From Bordetella parapertussis (lineage in GTDB: Bacteria > Pseudomonadota > Gammaproteobacteria > Burkholderiales > JACQAP01): a stretch of 47,899 nucleotides of DNA. This document shows positions 26,179 to 35,086 of the stretch, in pieces. The stretch's first letter is position 1, and every line of letters starts with the position of its first letter. The DNA lies in NCBI GenBank assembly GCA_945900965.1, contig CAMDKM010000024.1, positions 1 to 47,899 of the forward strand, read 5' to 3'. The notes beneath the pieces were generated by a model, which saw only the letters and a program-made list of their open reading frames with translations, was not told the origin of the DNA and did no database searches. The position numbers were made by a program, and so were the translations under genes.

Positions 26179-27480
26179 ATGACAAGAAAAACATCAGGAA
26201 ATTTTGCCGCGGACGTCCGGCCTGGCGAAGTGTGGGGCTGGATGATGTTCGACTTCGCCAACTCCGGCTATACCACCGTTGTCATCACGGCGGTGTTCAA
26301 TGCATATTTTGTGTCGGTGGTGGCGGAAAAGGCGGTGTGGGCGACTTTTGCCTGGACACTCACGTTGTCGATTTCCTATGCGCTGATCGTGTTTACCGCA
26401 CCCGTCATTGGGGCATGGGCGGACGCGCACGCCGCCAAAAAGCGGCTGCTGGCGCTCACGACGATCGGGTGTGTGGCGGCGACCGCCGCCCTTGCCTTTG
26501 TGGGACCCGGGGAACTTGCCCTCGGCATAACGCTTCTGATCGTATCGAATTTCTTCTTCGGTACCGGAGAGAATCTGGCAGCCGCCTTTTTGCCCGAAAT
26601 TGCCAAGGGCGGCGCATTGGGAAAGGTCTCGGGCTGGGGTTGGGCCCTGGGATACATCGGGGGGCTGGTCAGTCTGATCGCCTCGCTCGCCTACGTGACT
26701 TGGGCGCAGGCCCAGGGTCAATCGGGCAGTCAATTTGTGCCAGTGACAATGCTCATTACGGCCTTGATTTTTGCGGTATCGGCCTTGCCGACCTTTCTGC
26801 TGCTCAGGGAACGTGCGCGTCCGCAGCGGGAAGCGACGGGCAGATACTTCGGGGCAATTACCCGGTTCTTCGAAACCCTGCGTGATGCCGGCCGCTACCC
26901 GGACCTGATGCGGTTTTTGGCCTGCATCTTGTTTTATCAGGCCGGTGTCCAGACGGTTATTACCCTGGCCGCGATTTACGCCGAACAGGCCATGCATTTC
27001 TCCACCCAGCAGACGATCATGCTGATTCTGGTGGTCAACGTGACGGCCAGCATCGGCGCGCTGGCATTCGGCCATTGGCAGGACCGGCTGGGGCATGTGC
27101 GCACCCTGGCATTGACCTTGATTGGCTGGTGCCTCACGGTATTGCTTGCGTGGATTGCAGTGACGCCGGCGTTATTCTGGCTGGCGGCAAACCTTGCCGG
27201 CATCAGTCTGGGTGCAAGTCAGTCGGCGGGCCGGGCATTGGTGGGATTCATGAGCCCTGAAAATCGCCGTGCCGAATTTTTCGGGTTATGGGGTGTGGCG
27301 GTCAAATTGTCGTCCATCCTGGGTCCGCTGACGTACGGCGCGGTGAGTTGGATGTCCGGCGGCGATCATCGGCTGGCCATTCTCATCACCGGGACTTATT
27401 TTGTTGTCGGGCTGGGGCTTTTGCTCGGCATCGACGCCGGCCGTGGACATGTGGCCGCCGGGCGGCCCGGGGCGGAATAA
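26179..27480 (+). CDS. UMF1/Atg22-type MFS transporter
   Basis: A 433-residue transporter with about 12 hydrophobic helices. WGWMMFDFANSGYTTVVITAV is the signature N terminus of the UMF1 family, and SKxxRxAE-like loops (here SPENRRAEFFGLWG) occur in the second half. Substrate unknown; vacuolar Atg22 exports amino acids, so an amino-acid efflux role is possible. ATG 26179 fits the conserved N terminus; an in-frame TTG 60 nt upstream would add a non-conserved leader. Confidence 0.88.
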   Translation: MTRKTSGNFAADVRPGEVWGWMMFDFANSGYTTVVITAVFNAYFVSVVAEKAVWATFAWTLTLSISYALIVFTAPVIGAWADAHAAKKRLLALTTIGCVAATAALAFVGPGELALGITLLIVSNFFFGTGENLAAAFLPEIAKGGALGKVSGWGWALGYIGGLVSLIASLAYVTWAQAQGQSGSQFVPVTMLITALIFAVSALPTFLLLRERARPQREATGRYFGAITRFFETLRDAGRYPDLMRFLACILFYQAGVQTVITLAAIYAEQAMHFSTQQTIMLILVVNVTASIGALAFGHWQDRLGHVRTLALTLIGWCLTVLLAWIAVTPALFWLAANLAGISLGASQSAGRALVGFMSPENRRAEFFGLWGVAVKLSSILGPLTYGAVSWMSGGDHRLAILITGTYFVVGLGLLLGIDAGRGHVAAGRPGAE

Positions 27481-27575
27481 GAGCTTGCCGGCACCCGCGA
27501 GAATGTCCGTTAACGTACTGCAGTTGACCCGTTATAATCGCCCGATTGGGTAATTAGAAAAGGACTTGCCGCGCT

Positions 27576-29108
27576 ATGGTCAATTGGGTCAAAGGTTCGA
27601 AATTGGAACATCCGCTGGCGGATGATAAAGCGAACCGTGAATTGCTCGCGGCATTGCCTGCCGACGATCATTTCCGGATCCTGGAAGAATTATCCCATTG
27701 GCTGGACTCCCTCAACGGTTCCGATGAACTGAAAATTCCCCGCGTCCTGGAAATCATCGAGCTGGTGGATCAGACGGCTAAGAACCCCGTGCGCAAACTT
27801 TCGACGGATTACATCATCGGGGGCGCGCGGCTGCAGAAGTTTCAGGAAATACGCATCTGGAACGCAGTGTTCAATTACACGCGGAAACTTTCCGATGCTT
27901 ATCAGCATTGTCTCACGCGCTTTCAAGAGGGCAGAGACGGCGCGGATGCCATTGCGAATCAGCTTCCGGTCATAACCGCACGTACATTGCGCGGCTTGGG
28001 CGTGCAATTCAAGTGGCAGTATCTGCGCTACGGCCCGACATCGCCGCGGCTTAGGGAGCAACTCGGCAGCATTTATCGATTCGCCGAGGAAAAAGGATTG
28101 GCGACATCCAAAGTGGTCGTTTATCCCGGGGCGTTTGGTGAGTCAACCATTCAGCGCGAGACGCTCAAAAGCCTGATGCTTGCGATGTCTTCCACGGACA
28201 GCCTGCTGCCCAACAAACTGCATATCGCGGAACGGATCGTTGCCCAGTTCTCCGAATTTTTCGTCATGCAGCGTCGTGCCGGCAAAGGTTGCCACTTCTT
28301 CTTCGATCTATCTTCCGGCAATCTACCGGCACGGCTGGTGTCACGCCTGGAAATGACGCCGGGGCTGCGCTTTTTCGGCCCGGGAACCGCGGCCGATGAA
28401 CTGGCGAACCTGATTTCGCAAGTGGAGCGCAGCGGGGTGCTGCCGTCCAGAATCAACCTGGGCGGAGAGTTCGACTCGGAAGTTGTCCTCGAGGTGCTGC
28501 GTCACCTGGCCCGGTACTGGTCGCCGATTCCCGTGGCCCGTACTTCGGAGCGTCACAAGTCCGTGTTTCGCATCAGTGTCGTGCACAATTTCAAGGAACT
28601 TGTGGCGGCCATTTCCGGTGTTCCGGTGGATGCCTCCTTGGACAATGCGATAGAAACCTGGACGGTCGAAAACGAAAGCGAAGGGGGTTACGGGGCGCTG
28701 CTTCCCTTTTCCCAGAGCGACTGGCTGAAGATCGGATCCCTGATCGGGGTGAAAATAGAAGACGGCGCAGCCTGGGGCGTGGGCGTGGTGCGGCGCTTAT
28801 CGGCCTTCGACCTCAAGCAGCGTTATGTCGGCATCCAGTTGTTGTCGCGAGGCGGTTCCGTTGTGAAGGTCTCGCCTTCGGATTCCGCGGGTGATGCGCC
28901 TCAGGAAAGTGCCGTGCTGCTGCCATCAAATACGGCCGACAGCAGCACCAGTCGCGAAATGAACCTCTTATTCAGGCGAGGCGCCTGCGCGCTGCAAAAA
29001 AGCATGGATATGCGTGCCTACGATCGCGAGTACATGCTGGTGCCCAGAAAGCTGATCGAGAGCGGCGACGATTTCGACATGTTCCGCGTCCGCGTTGCGC
29101 AGATTTGA
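27576..29108 (+). CDS. Uncharacterised 510-residue cytoplasmic protein
   Basis: A full-length frame with AAAAGGAC before the ATG and no signal or membrane segment. The N-terminal half is helical (LLAALPADDHFRILEELSHW, then RVLEIIELVDQTAKNPVRKL). Residues about 385-440 contain a small beta-rich module (WLKIGSLIGVKIEDGAAWGVGVVRRL followed by YVGIQLLSRGG) that resembles a divergent PilZ or SH3-like barrel. Betaproteobacterial homologues are, as far as I recall, annotated as hypothetical or atypical cyclic-di-GMP receptors; I cannot verify a c-di-GMP motif here. Single gene, no partner evident. Confidence 0.7.
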   Translation: MVNWVKGSKLEHPLADDKANRELLAALPADDHFRILEELSHWLDSLNGSDELKIPRVLEIIELVDQTAKNPVRKLSTDYIIGGARLQKFQEIRIWNAVFNYTRKLSDAYQHCLTRFQEGRDGADAIANQLPVITARTLRGLGVQFKWQYLRYGPTSPRLREQLGSIYRFAEEKGLATSKVVVYPGAFGESTIQRETLKSLMLAMSSTDSLLPNKLHIAERIVAQFSEFFVMQRRAGKGCHFFFDLSSGNLPARLVSRLEMTPGLRFFGPGTAADELANLISQVERSGVLPSRINLGGEFDSEVVLEVLRHLARYWSPIPVARTSERHKSVFRISVVHNFKELVAAISGVPVDASLDNAIETWTVENESEGGYGALLPFSQSDWLKIGSLIGVKIEDGAAWGVGVVRRLSAFDLKQRYVGIQLLSRGGSVVKVSPSDSAGDAPQESAVLLPSNTADSSTSREMNLLFRRGACALQKSMDMRAYDREYMLVPRKLIESGDDFDMFRVRVAQI

Positions 29109-29120
29109 ATCTAAAAATCG

Positions 29121-29246
29121 CACCACAGAGGCACAGAGACACCGAGAAGAACAATATATCAATGAGCTTTTTCGCCAGCAGTGTTCGCCTTTTTGGTGAG
29201 TGCGCGAATAGACGCAACGATTTGTTATTTCTCTGTGTTCTTAAGG
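29121..29246. repeat. Inverted nonamer-repeat element E3 (CACAGAG type, imperfect)
   Basis: The left arm 29121-29150 has CACAGAG units and the right arm 29228-29246 has TCTCTGTGTTCTTAAGG. The pairing is degraded compared with E5, suggesting an older copy. Confidence 0.65.
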
Positions 29247-29341
29247 CACAGAACTTACGGCCGAAGCTGCAGTGCCTAGAAGGGTACTCCACGCTGCGCG
29301 AGGGTATCTGTGGTTCTAATGCTTTTTTGGGTTGATGTAAC

Positions 29342-30007
29342 TCAAATCAGTATGCGTCGCAGCCATATGCCGATGTCGGAAATTTCTTCCGGGCATACCG
29401 AGTGAGGCATGGGATATTGATGCCATTCCACCGCATAGCCCAGCGCAGTTAGCCGGTCGCGAGAAGTAGTTCCCAATTTTATCGGCACGATATTGTCGGC
29501 GATGCCGTGGGCGATAAACACCGGTAGACCATGGTTCGAAGCGTGCGCTTCCTTGTCCAGCGCCTCGGACAGCGGAAGATAGGCCGATAGTGACATGATG
29601 CCTGCCAGCCGGTTGGCGTAGCGCAGCCCGGTCTGCAAGGCGATTACTCCACCCTGGGAAAAACCCGTCAGCACGATGCGCTGCGAAGGAATGCCGCGCT
29701 GAATCTCCCGCTCAATCAACGCCTCGATCGCCAGTTGCGATTGGCGAATGCCTTTTTCATCGCCCCGGCGATCCAGATCCTGCCCGGTGATGTCATACCA
29801 TGCCCGCATCACGTAACCGCCATTGATGGTCACCGGCTGCATCGGCGCGTTTGGAAACACATACCTAACCGCGAGCGAACCCAGTTTGATTTCCGGAACA
29901 ATGGGAACGAAGTCGTTGCCGTCCGCGCCCAGGCCATGCATCCAGATGATCGAATGCGTGGGATTGGGGCGGGTTTCGATTTCTATGGTTTGGAGAGGTT
30001 CAGTCAT
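29342..30007 (-). CDS. Carboxylesterase / phospholipase of the YpfH-EstB family
   Basis: A 221-residue alpha/beta hydrolase. HGLGADGNDF is the oxyanion region, GFSQGG carries nucleophile Ser117, Asp171 lies in HGIADNIVP and His202 in MPHSV, completing the triad at the expected places. Such enzymes hydrolyse short acyl esters or lysophospholipids in the cytoplasm. It is flanked by repeat elements E3 and E4. Confidence 0.93.
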   Translation of the reverse strand: MTEPLQTIEIETRPNPTHSIIWMHGLGADGNDFVPIVPEIKLGSLAVRYVFPNAPMQPVTINGGYVMRAWYDITGQDLDRRGDEKGIRQSQLAIEALIEREIQRGIPSQRIVLTGFSQGGVIALQTGLRYANRLAGIMSLSAYLPLSEALDKEAHASNHGLPVFIAHGIADNIVPIKLGTTSRDRLTALGYAVEWHQYPMPHSVCPEEISDIGIWLRRILI

Positions 30008-30021
30008 TTAAGTAAAAATCG

Positions 30022-30154
30022 TTGACGCAAAGGGCGCAAAGGAAAAGAAAGGAAGATCTTAAAGAAAGAATAAATTCGGCGATCCCGGTAAATAAACTGC
30101 GTTCCACACTTTTTGTTTTCTTTGCGTCCTTTGCGTCCTTTGCGTCTTTGCGTC
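30022..30154. repeat. Inverted repeat element E4 (GCAAAGGAC type)
   Basis: The left arm 30022-30050 carries GACGCAAAG and GCGCAAAGG units; the right arm 30113-30154 is four complementary CTTTGCGTC-type units. The loop is about 60 nt. It lies between the esterase and mog. Confidence 0.87.
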
Positions 30155-30159
30155 GAGAT

Positions 30160-30753
30160 TTAGGGTTTCGGTCGGATCGCGGACTTGGGGCGGAATGCCT
30201 TGACGATCGTCTCGGCGGTCTCGATGTATGGCCCGCCGATCAAGTCGATGCAGTAAGGTACCGCGGCAAAGATGCCGTGCACCTTTTGCTTACCCTCCGC
30301 GTCTTTCAGGCCTTCCAGGGTTTCCTTGATCGATTTGGGTTGGCCGGGCAGGTTGATGATAAGCGTCTTGCCGCGGATGACGCCTACCTGACGCGACAGG
30401 ATCGCGGTGGGCACGAAGTTCAGGCTGATCTGGCGCATCTGTTCGCCGAAGCCGGGCATTTCCTTGTCCGCGACCGCCAGCGTGGCTTCCGGCGTGACAT
30501 CACGAGGCGCGGGACCGGTTCCGCCGGTGGTCAAGACGATATGGCAGTTCTCCTTGTCGCATAAGTCCTTCAGAGTGACCTCGATCTGCGGGCGTTCGTC
30601 GGGAATCAGGCGAGTGACGATGCGGCGGGGATTCAGGACCACGCGCGCCAGCCATTCCTCCAGCGCCGGGATGCCCTCGTCTTTGTAAACCCCTTTCGAT
30701 GCCCGGTCGCTGATCGAGACCAGGCCGATGATGACTTGTTCGTTTTCGCTCAT
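30160..30753 (-). CDS. mog: Molybdopterin adenylyltransferase
   Basis: Adenylylates molybdopterin so that molybdate can be inserted during molybdenum cofactor synthesis. The 197-residue protein has the MoCF fold: GLVSISDRASKG at the N terminus, LTTGGTGPAPRDVTPEAT (nucleotide/pterin site) near residues 74-91, and LINLPGQPKSIKETLEG. The gene order pmbA / yjgA-mog is common in Betaproteobacteria. Confidence 0.95.
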   Translation of the reverse strand: MSENEQVIIGLVSISDRASKGVYKDEGIPALEEWLARVVLNPRRIVTRLIPDERPQIEVTLKDLCDKENCHIVLTTGGTGPAPRDVTPEATLAVADKEMPGFGEQMRQISLNFVPTAILSRQVGVIRGKTLIINLPGQPKSIKETLEGLKDAEGKQKVHGIFAAVPYCIDLIGGPYIETAETIVKAFRPKSAIRPKP

Positions 30754-30770
30754 TTAATCTCAATAAAATT

Positions 30771-30933
30771 GGCCACAGAGAACACAGAGAACACAGAGGG
30801 AAACCAAAAGACAATTTTCGATTTGATGGTGCATTTCCATGGAGAAAATGCGCGGCATATTTGCAATGTCATTATCCTTTCTGCTGTTTAATCGATTTTC
30901 TTTACTCTGTGTTCTCTGTGCCCTCTGTGGCAA
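30771..30933. repeat. Inverted nonamer-repeat element E5 (ACAGAGAAC type)
   Basis: Left arm 30771-30801 with three ACAGAGAAC-type units; right arm 30900-30933 is complementary. The right arm overlaps the end of yjgA and encodes its last residues. Confidence 0.87.
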
Positions 30934-31432
30934 ATGTTGTTTTTGGAGATTGAATCGTTTCTCGCAGCACCCGGAACAGTTCGCGGAAGTTTTTCGGCGC
31001 TTTGCCCGAGGCGTGTTCCCGGCGAGTATCGTGTATCAAAGTGCGCAAGCGTGGAATATCCGCATCCGGAAAGGCGGCGAGAAATTCGGCCAGCGTTTCG
31101 TCATTCTCCAGCAGCCGCAGCCGCCAGCGTTCCGCCAGGTGCATCTGCATCGTGTCGTCGGCGGATTTGCCGCTCCAGGCGGCAAGCTGGCGACGAATGG
31201 CTTCTCCATCGGCGTCTTCGCGCATCAGGCGGCCGATGTATTGCATCTGCCGGCTACGGGCGCCGAACTTCGAGATGGTCTTGGCCTCCAGCACCGCATC
31301 GTATAAACGCTCCGATAGCTTCAACTGCACAAGTTTGCCGTTGTCCAGCACGACCAATTCCTCGCCCAACTCCTGCAGGGCGTGGTCGTTCTTCTTGCGC
31401 TGTGTTTTGCTGAGGGGTAGTTCGTCTGTCAT
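30902..31432 (-). CDS. yjgA: Ribosome-associated DUF615/YjgA (DarP) protein
   Basis: A 176-residue protein that in E. coli promotes late 50S subunit maturation. The start SKTQRKKNDHALQELGEELV is characteristic, as are KTISKFGARSRQMQYIGRLM and LRTLIHDTRREHASGKAPKNFRELFRVLR at the C terminus. The final FATEGTENTE comes from repeat element E5 and is not native-looking. ATG 31432 is chosen; an in-frame ATG at 31474 would add 14 Pro-rich residues. It is divergent from pmbA. Confidence 0.93.
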   Translation of the reverse strand: MTDELPLSKTQRKKNDHALQELGEELVVLDNGKLVQLKLSERLYDAVLEAKTISKFGARSRQMQYIGRLMREDADGEAIRRQLAAWSGKSADDTMQMHLAERWRLRLLENDETLAEFLAAFPDADIPRLRTLIHDTRREHASGKAPKNFRELFRVLRETIQSPKTTFATEGTENTE

Positions 31433-31524
31433 TGCGACGGGTGGCGGGGTAGGTGGCGACTCAACTGGTATCATAGCGAAAATTGGCCAACCAGCGTTTC
31501 CCTTCTTCCTTAGCAACCCAATCC

Positions 31525-32889
31525 GTGAATTCAAATCCATCCGCACCACGTGCCGATCAGACGTTTGCCAATGACCTGTCGTCCCTGAAACAGATTGCAC
31601 GCGATGTGCTCGATTATGCCCGCCAAAAAGGCGCCAGCGCCGCCGAAACCGAGGTGAGCGAAGCGTTTGGCCAGAGTGTTACGGTACGCCGTGGCGAAGT
31701 CGAGACGATCGAATATAACCGGGACAAGGGGGTTGGGGTCACCGTTTATGTGGGTCAAAGCCGTGGCCACGCCAGCACCTCGGATTTGTCGCTCAAGGCA
31801 TTGCAGGATACGGTCGACGCGGCATTGTCGATTGCGAAATTGACCGCCGCGGATGCTTATGCCGGCTTGGCGGACGCAGATTTGCTGGCCACGGAGTTTC
31901 CCGAGCTGGACCTCTTCTTTCCCTGGCCATTGACGGTAGAGGCGGCGATCGAAAAGGCACGTGTATGCGAAGACGCGGCCTTTTCGGCCGATCCTCTAGT
32001 CAGCAATTCGGAGGGCGCCAGTGTTTCGGTGCAGCAGTCGCATTTTGTCTACGCCAATTCGAACGGATTTCTGGCGGGATTTCCCAGCTCGCGACATAGC
32101 ATTTCCTGCGCGGTGATAGCGGGGAAGGACGATGCCATGCAGCGCGACGACTGGTATACCAGCGCGCGCGACCCCAGGGACCTTATTGACGAAGCGGAAG
32201 TCGGCAGGCGTGCCGGCCTGCGGGCTGCCCGACGGGTGGGCGCCCGCAAGCTACCCACAGCCAAGGCGCCGGTGCTGTATGAAGCGCCTGTGGCGAGTGG
32301 ACTCCTGAGTCATTTTGTCTCCGCTGTCAGTGGTGGCAGCCTGTATCGAAAGTCTACTTTCCTGCTCGATGCCTTGGGGAAAACCATCTTTTCCCCGAAT
32401 GTGCGTATTCGCGATCTGCCGCATATCAAAAAAGGCCTGGCAAGCGGTGCGTTTGACGACGAAGGCGTGGCGACGCGTGCGCGGGACATGGTTAACCAGG
32501 GCGTTTTGCAGGGATATTTTCTAGGCAGTTACTCGGCGCGCAAACTGGGGATGAAATCCACCGGCAATGCCGGGGGCAGCCACAATTTGATTCTCGAATC
32601 GACTGCGGGCGACCTGAATGGCTTGATGAAAACAATGGGAAGGGGCTTGCTTATCACCGATTTGCTGGGGCAGGGGATCAACATGGTGACCGGCGATTAC
32701 TCGCGTGGTGTCGCGGGTTTTTGGATCGAAAGTGGCGAAATCGCCTTTCCCGTCCAGGAAATCACCGTGGCCGGCAATCTGAAGGAAATGTTCCGACATA
32801 TCGTTGCCGTGGGCAACGATGTCGAAGTTCGCAGCGCTCGCCAGTGCGGGTCGATTCTGGTGGAAGGGATGACGATGGCGGGAGAATAG
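31525..32889 (+). CDS. pmbA: TldE/PmbA-type metalloprotease subunit
   Basis: Partner of TldD in a protease that degrades unfolded or peptide substrates and matures modified peptides. The family landmarks are VTVRRGEVETIEYNRDKGVGVTVY, HASTSDLSLKAL, ESTAGDLNGLMKTMGRGLLITDLLGQGINMVTGDYSRGVAGFWIE and the C-terminal GSILVEGM. GTG 31525 is preferred; a TTG at 31483 is also in frame and neither has a good ribosome site. About 454 residues, as usual. Confidence 0.93.
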   Translation: MNSNPSAPRADQTFANDLSSLKQIARDVLDYARQKGASAAETEVSEAFGQSVTVRRGEVETIEYNRDKGVGVTVYVGQSRGHASTSDLSLKALQDTVDAALSIAKLTAADAYAGLADADLLATEFPELDLFFPWPLTVEAAIEKARVCEDAAFSADPLVSNSEGASVSVQQSHFVYANSNGFLAGFPSSRHSISCAVIAGKDDAMQRDDWYTSARDPRDLIDEAEVGRRAGLRAARRVGARKLPTAKAPVLYEAPVASGLLSHFVSAVSGGSLYRKSTFLLDALGKTIFSPNVRIRDLPHIKKGLASGAFDDEGVATRARDMVNQGVLQGYFLGSYSARKLGMKSTGNAGGSHNLILESTAGDLNGLMKTMGRGLLITDLLGQGINMVTGDYSRGVAGFWIESGEIAFPVQEITVAGNLKEMFRHIVAVGNDVEVRSARQCGSILVEGMTMAGE

Positions 32890-32928
32890 CGCGAGGCGCG
32901 AGGGGGAAGGCAGGGACTAGGGGTAAGG

Positions 32929-33178
32929 GGCGAGGATCGAGGATCGAAGATCGAGGATTGAGGATTGAGGATCGAGGATTGAGGATTGAGGATTGAGGAT
33001 CGAGGATTGAGGATTGAGGATCGAGGATTGAGGATTGAGGGGATTACACCCTTCACTCATTCACCCTTCACCCTTCACCCTTCACCCTTCACCCTTCACC
33101 CTTCACCCTTCACCCTTCACCCTTCACCCTTCACCCTTTACCCGTCACCCGTCACCCGTCACCCGTCATTCGTCACCG
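32929..33178. repeat. Heptamer array locus D, largest composite
   Basis: About 15 GATCGAG/GATTGAG units (32930-33040), a GGGGATTACA junction, then about 12 TTCACCC units (33050-33135) and several GTCACCC units. It fills the gap between pmbA and the SGNH lipoprotein. The 32882-32928 stretch just before is a related G-rich heptamer run. Confidence 0.93.
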
Positions 33179-33213
33179 TCCGGCCCATGCTGAATCAATC
33201 TCAAACCACAACA

Positions 33214-33825
33214 ATGTTTCTTCGCAGCGCTCTGCTCGCCCTCGTACTGACGGCGCTTGCCGGTTGCGGAGAGAAAATTCCGCCATTGCCGAAACTGGGT
33301 CCGGGCGATGTGGTGCTGGCCTTTGGGGACAGTCTGACCTACGGGACTGGCGCGGCCGAGAATCAGGCGTATCCGCGGGTGTTGGCGGGGCTGATCGGGC
33401 GCGAGGTGGTGGGTGCGGGTGTTCCGGGAGAAGTAACCTCGGAAGGTCTGCGGCGCCTGCCGGGCACCATCGAGGAAGCCAAGCCAAAAATTCTGCTGCT
33501 ATGTCTGGGAGGCAACGACATGCTGAGGAAGCTCGATAGTGCTGCCACGCAGGCCAATTTGCGGGCGATGGTGCAACTGGCGCGGGAGCGCGGCGTCGGA
33601 GTAGTGCTGATCGGGGTACCGAAGCCGGCATTGTTCGGCGGCACGGTCGAGTTCTATGAGAAGATTGCCAGGGAATTTCAGATCCCGCTGGAAAATGAGA
33701 TCCTGCATGAAGTGTTGTTCGATAACGAATTCAAATCGGATCATATTCATCCCAATGCCAGGGGATATCGCCGGCTGGCTGAATCGATTGCCGATCTGCT
33801 TCGCCGCGCAGGGGCGATCCAGTAA
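33214..33825 (+). CDS. SGNH/GDSL lipoprotein esterase, TesA-like
   Basis: A 203-residue lysophospholipase/thioesterase. Lipobox LAGC places the lipid-bearing Cys at residue 18. Block I is AFGDSLTYG (Ser40), block III LGGNDML and block V SDHIHPNARGY with Asp and His. The true start is ATG 33214 or 33187; longer in-frame versions begin inside the heptamer array and are not credible. Confidence 0.93.
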   Translation: MFLRSALLALVLTALAGCGEKIPPLPKLGPGDVVLAFGDSLTYGTGAAENQAYPRVLAGLIGREVVGAGVPGEVTSEGLRRLPGTIEEAKPKILLLCLGGNDMLRKLDSAATQANLRAMVQLARERGVGVVLIGVPKPALFGGTVEFYEKIAREFQIPLENEILHEVLFDNEFKSDHIHPNARGYRRLAESIADLLRRAGAIQ

Positions 33826-33833
33826 AGAAACAC

Positions 33834-34056
33834 GTTCACCGCGGAGGACGCGGAGGAAAATCAAAAAGAGTTCATCGTAATGTGCGCGAATTTGGGGGCG
33901 GGCAATTTGGCATTGGAAACATTGCATGAGTATCTATAGAAAGACCTGGATTCCCGTTTCCACGGGAATGACATCGGGGACTGATTCAATATTTCCAACA
34001 TATCGATTATTGCCCTTGAATTTCCTCCGCGTCCTCCGCGTCCTCTGCGGTGAGAG
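33834..34056. repeat. Inverted nonamer-repeat element E6 (GCGGAGGAC type)
   Basis: Left arm 33834-33860 and right arm 34021-34056 consist of GCGGAGGAC units and their complement. The loop of about 160 nt contains the dRS3-like hairpin at 33950. Confidence 0.87.
33950..33969. repeat. dRS3-like 20-bp repeat
   Basis: ATTCCC-N8-GGGAAT is the exact layout of the Neisseria dRS3 element, a known target for site-specific insertions there. Flanking GACCTGG and GACATCGG also look like the usual context. One copy in the window. Confidence 0.6.
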
Positions 34057-34069
34057 AGTTTATGGCTTT

Positions 34070-35083
34070 TTGCGTCTAGCGCTCGCAGCTACGTTAGTGT
34101 TATGTACGGCCCAACTTCACGCCGCGGTGCCGGAGAAAAGCAAGGTGGTTCTGGCGGTGGGCGGCAAGACCACGCTGTATTACCTGCCGTTGACGATAGC
34201 CGACCAGCTTGGGTACTTTACTGACGAGGGCTTGCAAGTCGAAATCAACGATTTTCCGGGCGGGGCCAAGGCGCTGCAGGCGCTGATCGGTGGCAGTGCG
34301 GATGTGGTGTCGGGGGCGTTCGAGCACACGATCGTGATGCAGACGCTGGCGCAGAAGGTGCAGGCTTTTGTGTTGCAGGGGATGAATCCCGGCCTGGAAC
34401 TGGGGATTCACAAAAGCCGTATCGCGGATTATTCCTGGCCCAAGGATCTCAAGGGCATGAAGATCGGTGTCTCGGCGCCGGGTTCGAGCACCCACATGCT
34501 CATCAATCACCTGCTGGCCTCCGTGGGTCTGAAACATGACGACGTAACAATCATCGGCATCGGTACGGGGTCGAGCGCGGTGGCGGCCATTCGCAGCGGG
34601 CAGATTGATGCCATCTCCAGCGTCGAGCCGGTGATGACATTGCTGGAGCGCTCCGGCGACATCAAGATCGTGGTGGAAACCATCAGCGACAAGGGTGCCC
34701 GCGATGTGTTTGGCGGCACCATGCCTGCCGCGACGCTGTATGCCCGGATGACCTTCATCGAAAAAAATCCCAATACGGTACAGGCGCTGACCAATGCCAT
34801 GGTGCGAGCTTTATTGTGGCTGCAAGCCAGTTCCACCGATGAAATTCTCAAGGTGGTTCCGGAAGAATATCTATTGGGGGATCCGGGCCTGTATCGCGCC
34901 GCGCTCGAACGCCTGCGCCCAACCTATTCGAAAGATGGCCTGATTCCGAGGAAGGGCGTGGATAATTCCTTGAAAATACTGCTTGCCCACAATGGCGCGG
35001 TGAAGCGCGCGCCGGTATTGTGGATCGAGCAGACACACACCAACGCATTCGTGGAGAAGGCGTTGCTCAAGTACCGTCACTAA
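34070..35083 (+). CDS. NMT1/SsuA-type ABC transporter substrate-binding protein
   Basis: A periplasmic binding protein of about 337 residues. The signal peptide MRLALAATLVLCTAQLHAA is followed by KVVLAVGGKTTLYYLPLTIA, the start of the fold. LAGGAKALQALIGGSADVVSG-like sequence (FPGGAKALQALIGGSADVV) and KGMKIGVSAPGSSTHML are typical of the NMT1/THI5 family that binds sulfonates, pyrimidines or aromatic acids. The likely start is TTG 34070; frames starting further up pass through the repeat element. It heads an ABC operon linked to hydroxyquinol genes, so an aromatic substrate is suspected. Confidence 0.85.
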   Translation: MRLALAATLVLCTAQLHAAVPEKSKVVLAVGGKTTLYYLPLTIADQLGYFTDEGLQVEINDFPGGAKALQALIGGSADVVSGAFEHTIVMQTLAQKVQAFVLQGMNPGLELGIHKSRIADYSWPKDLKGMKIGVSAPGSSTHMLINHLLASVGLKHDDVTIIGIGTGSSAVAAIRSGQIDAISSVEPVMTLLERSGDIKIVVETISDKGARDVFGGTMPAATLYARMTFIEKNPNTVQALTNAMVRALLWLQASSTDEILKVVPEEYLLGDPGLYRAALERLRPTYSKDGLIPRKGVDNSLKILLAHNGAVKRAPVLWIEQTHTNAFVEKALLKYRH

Positions 35084-35086
35084 GCG

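Noticed and set aside
32929-33178. CRISPR array
   Set aside because: The units are contiguous heptamers without unique spacers, and no cas genes are present.
32986-33186. Long N terminus of the SGNH lipoprotein and small frames inside the heptamer arrays
   Set aside because: A 7-nt tandem repeat gives open but meaningless frames; the lipoprotein signal begins at 33214.
33926-34069. ATG 33926 as start of the ABC binding protein
   Set aside because: The added residues come from the dRS3-like and nonamer repeats, and a clean signal peptide begins at TTG 34070.
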